From Phycisphaerales bacterium UBA1845 (lineage in GTDB: Bacteria; Planctomycetota; Phycisphaerae; UBA1845), in NCBI GenBank assembly GCA_002338715.1, contig DDIR01000026.1, positions 1 to 43,970 of the forward strand: 43,970 nucleotides of DNA. The letters run 5' to 3'. How positions within the stretch are numbered: position 1 is the first letter of the stretch; each line of letters begins with the position of its first letter. The position numbers and the translations under genes are program-made. This document shows, piece by piece, positions 42,866-43,970 of the stretch. Below the pieces are notes generated by a model. It had not been told where the DNA came from. It ran no database searches and saw nothing but the letters and a program-made list of their open reading frames with translations.

Positions 42866-43970
42866 ATGCGAAGAAATTTTGGGACTTGGAAGCACATCCG
42901 AGTCCGGCAGGTCGGCTTGAGCGCGTTGGCTGCGACGGCGACATTGCTGGGCGCATCAACCGCTCAGGCGCAGATCGATTGCAACAGCAATGGTACCGGC
43001 GTCGAAGGGAACATCACGATCGAAGGCGGTCAGGTCAACATGGCCGGCGCAACTCTGTTCGTGGACTTCTTTCGTCAGCCGTCATCGACCAACGACTGGA
43101 TCGATGTCAACAACGACGGGTTCTTCGGTTTCGTGAACCCCGACCCGACCTTCATGTTCACCGATCAACTTTCAACCGCCTACGCACCGGCCAGCCCGCT
43201 CAACACCTGGTGGGCGTTCAACTACCGCAGCGTCGGTTCGGTCCGGGGTTTCTCGGAATTCATTGACAGTCAGTTGTGCGGTACGCTTTCTGACGTTCCG
43301 CCCTCAGAGGCAGGCATCTTCAACCGATTTGAGTATGCCTTCGAGGGTGTGGCCAATATCGTTGGTGTCAACAGCACTGGAACTCCCCTTGAGCAGTGCT
43401 CGATTGACGGTGCATTTCTTGACGTTCCGGGTTCATGGGCCGTCATCGCCGACGGTTCGCCGAAATGGGATCGCAACCCGACCGCAGCCGGATACGGTTT
43501 GAACTTCCTTGAGTCATCAACGGGTAACGTCAGCCAGCTTCAGGCGCTGAGCCGCGACTGCACCGTCGAAACCCTGAACTTCGATACCGCCAATCCTGAT
43601 GACGATACGCTTTTCGATTACGTCGCCGCATGGGTTCCGGTTACCCCGATTTCGAACCGTGGAACCGGTATCGAGAACATCAAGTTCAGCGAATTGCAGT
43701 ATCTGTTTGCTACTGGTCGTATGCCCAGTGGTGAAAACATCATGGCCGTCACTCGTGACGTCGGCTCGGGAACGCACAACGCTTTCATGAACTCGATCAA
43801 CGTCGATCCGAGTTGGGGCCGTGGCGACAACGTCGGTCAACGAGTCAACACGAGCGATGCAAACCTCCTCGGTCCGGTGCATCAACCGTCGAACAAGGGC
43901 GGTTCGAGTCTGGTTGAAGGAACGGTGCAGAACGGCAGGCTCACGCTCGGGTACACCGGTCTCGCCGGTG
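42866..43970 (+). CDS. PstS-like exported substrate-binding protein (partial, runs off the window)
   Basis: An open frame of 368 codons from ATG at 42866 with no stop to the window end, so the gene is incomplete. GGAGAGG lies five bases upstream. A signal peptide ends at ASTAQAQ. The start IEGGQVNMAGATLFVDFF and the later VTRDVGSGTHNAFMNSI recall PstS-type phosphate-binding folds, in which a GxxxA and a GSGT loop contact the anion. An extracellular role and a possible sorting tail beyond the edge are guesses. It comes directly after the pseudopilin and may be exported or assembled with it. Confidence 0.7.
   Translation, partial: MRRNFGTWKHIRVRQVGLSALAATATLLGASTAQAQIDCNSNGTGVEGNITIEGGQVNMAGATLFVDFFRQPSSTNDWIDVNNDGFFGFVNPDPTFMFTDQLSTAYAPASPLNTWWAFNYRSVGSVRGFSEFIDSQLCGTLSDVPPSEAGIFNRFEYAFEGVANIVGVNSTGTPLEQCSIDGAFLDVPGSWAVIADGSPKWDRNPTAAGYGLNFLESSTGNVSQLQALSRDCTVETLNFDTANPDDDTLFDYVAAWVPVTPISNRGTGIENIKFSELQYLFATGRMPSGENIMAVTRDVGSGTHNAFMNSINVDPSWGRGDNVGQRVNTSDANLLGPVHQPSNKGGSSLVEGTVQNGRLTLGYTGLAG

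Overview
The window looks like a chromosomal segment of a Planctomycetota bacterium, possibly from or near the Phycisphaerae; the class is a guess. The signs are several small membrane proteins with the CPxC...CPECG zinc ribbon common in that phylum, a pseudopilin with a G|FTLVELL processing site, many exported or lipid-anchored proteins of unknown function, a REP-associated transposase with dispersed palindromic repeats, and moderately high GC. I saw no tRNA, rRNA or CRISPR array.

Layout. 1-6050: a cysteine-rich exported protein, two membrane proteins, an Aer-like PAS protein paired with a soluble chemoreceptor-like protein, and two small unknown genes. 6250-9000: a VOC protein, a zinc-ribbon membrane protein, a RAYT transposase bracketed by REP elements, and a HEPN-like gene. 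9020-14525: housekeeping genes (dnaK, an ACT-domain protein, a YugP-type protease, yajC, tgt), separated by two or three families of paired palindromes. 14954-18235: a helix-turn-helix/PTS-EIIA fusion, then DUF2092, DUF6515-like and lipoprotein genes for envelope proteins. 18300-23040 is an accessory stretch: an Imm35-type immunity gene broken by one TGA, an ABM-fold protein, an exported amidohydrolase, the dead 5' end of a FAD monooxygenase, and a two-gene cassette bracketed by a 136-bp duplication that contains REP elements.

23040-28140 is a divergent redox locus. On the minus strand a di-heme DHOR lipoprotein is translationally coupled to a repeat (propeller-like) lipoprotein. On the plus strand is a tetra-heme lipoprotein made of two fused DHOR units. 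28702-36241 is a chemotaxis operon, cheA-cheW-cheD-HDOD-cheY-cheX-cheR-cheB, with no receptor inside it. Its CheA carries a tandem MshEN-like motif where P2 would normally lie. The receptor-like PAS/MCP pair at 3.5-4.9 kb could feed such a pathway, but that link is inference.

36279-43970: a hemerythrin-domain protein, a DUF5329 exported protein, a polysaccharide deacetylase, a DUF488 protein, a TPR lipoprotein, a pseudopilin and the start of a PstS-like exported protein that runs off the window.

I see no single wholly new system that the sequence proves. The best candidates for a second look are the DHOR/propeller locus, the MshEN-bearing CheA, the split Aer-like receptor, and the REP-bracketed cassette next to decayed genes.
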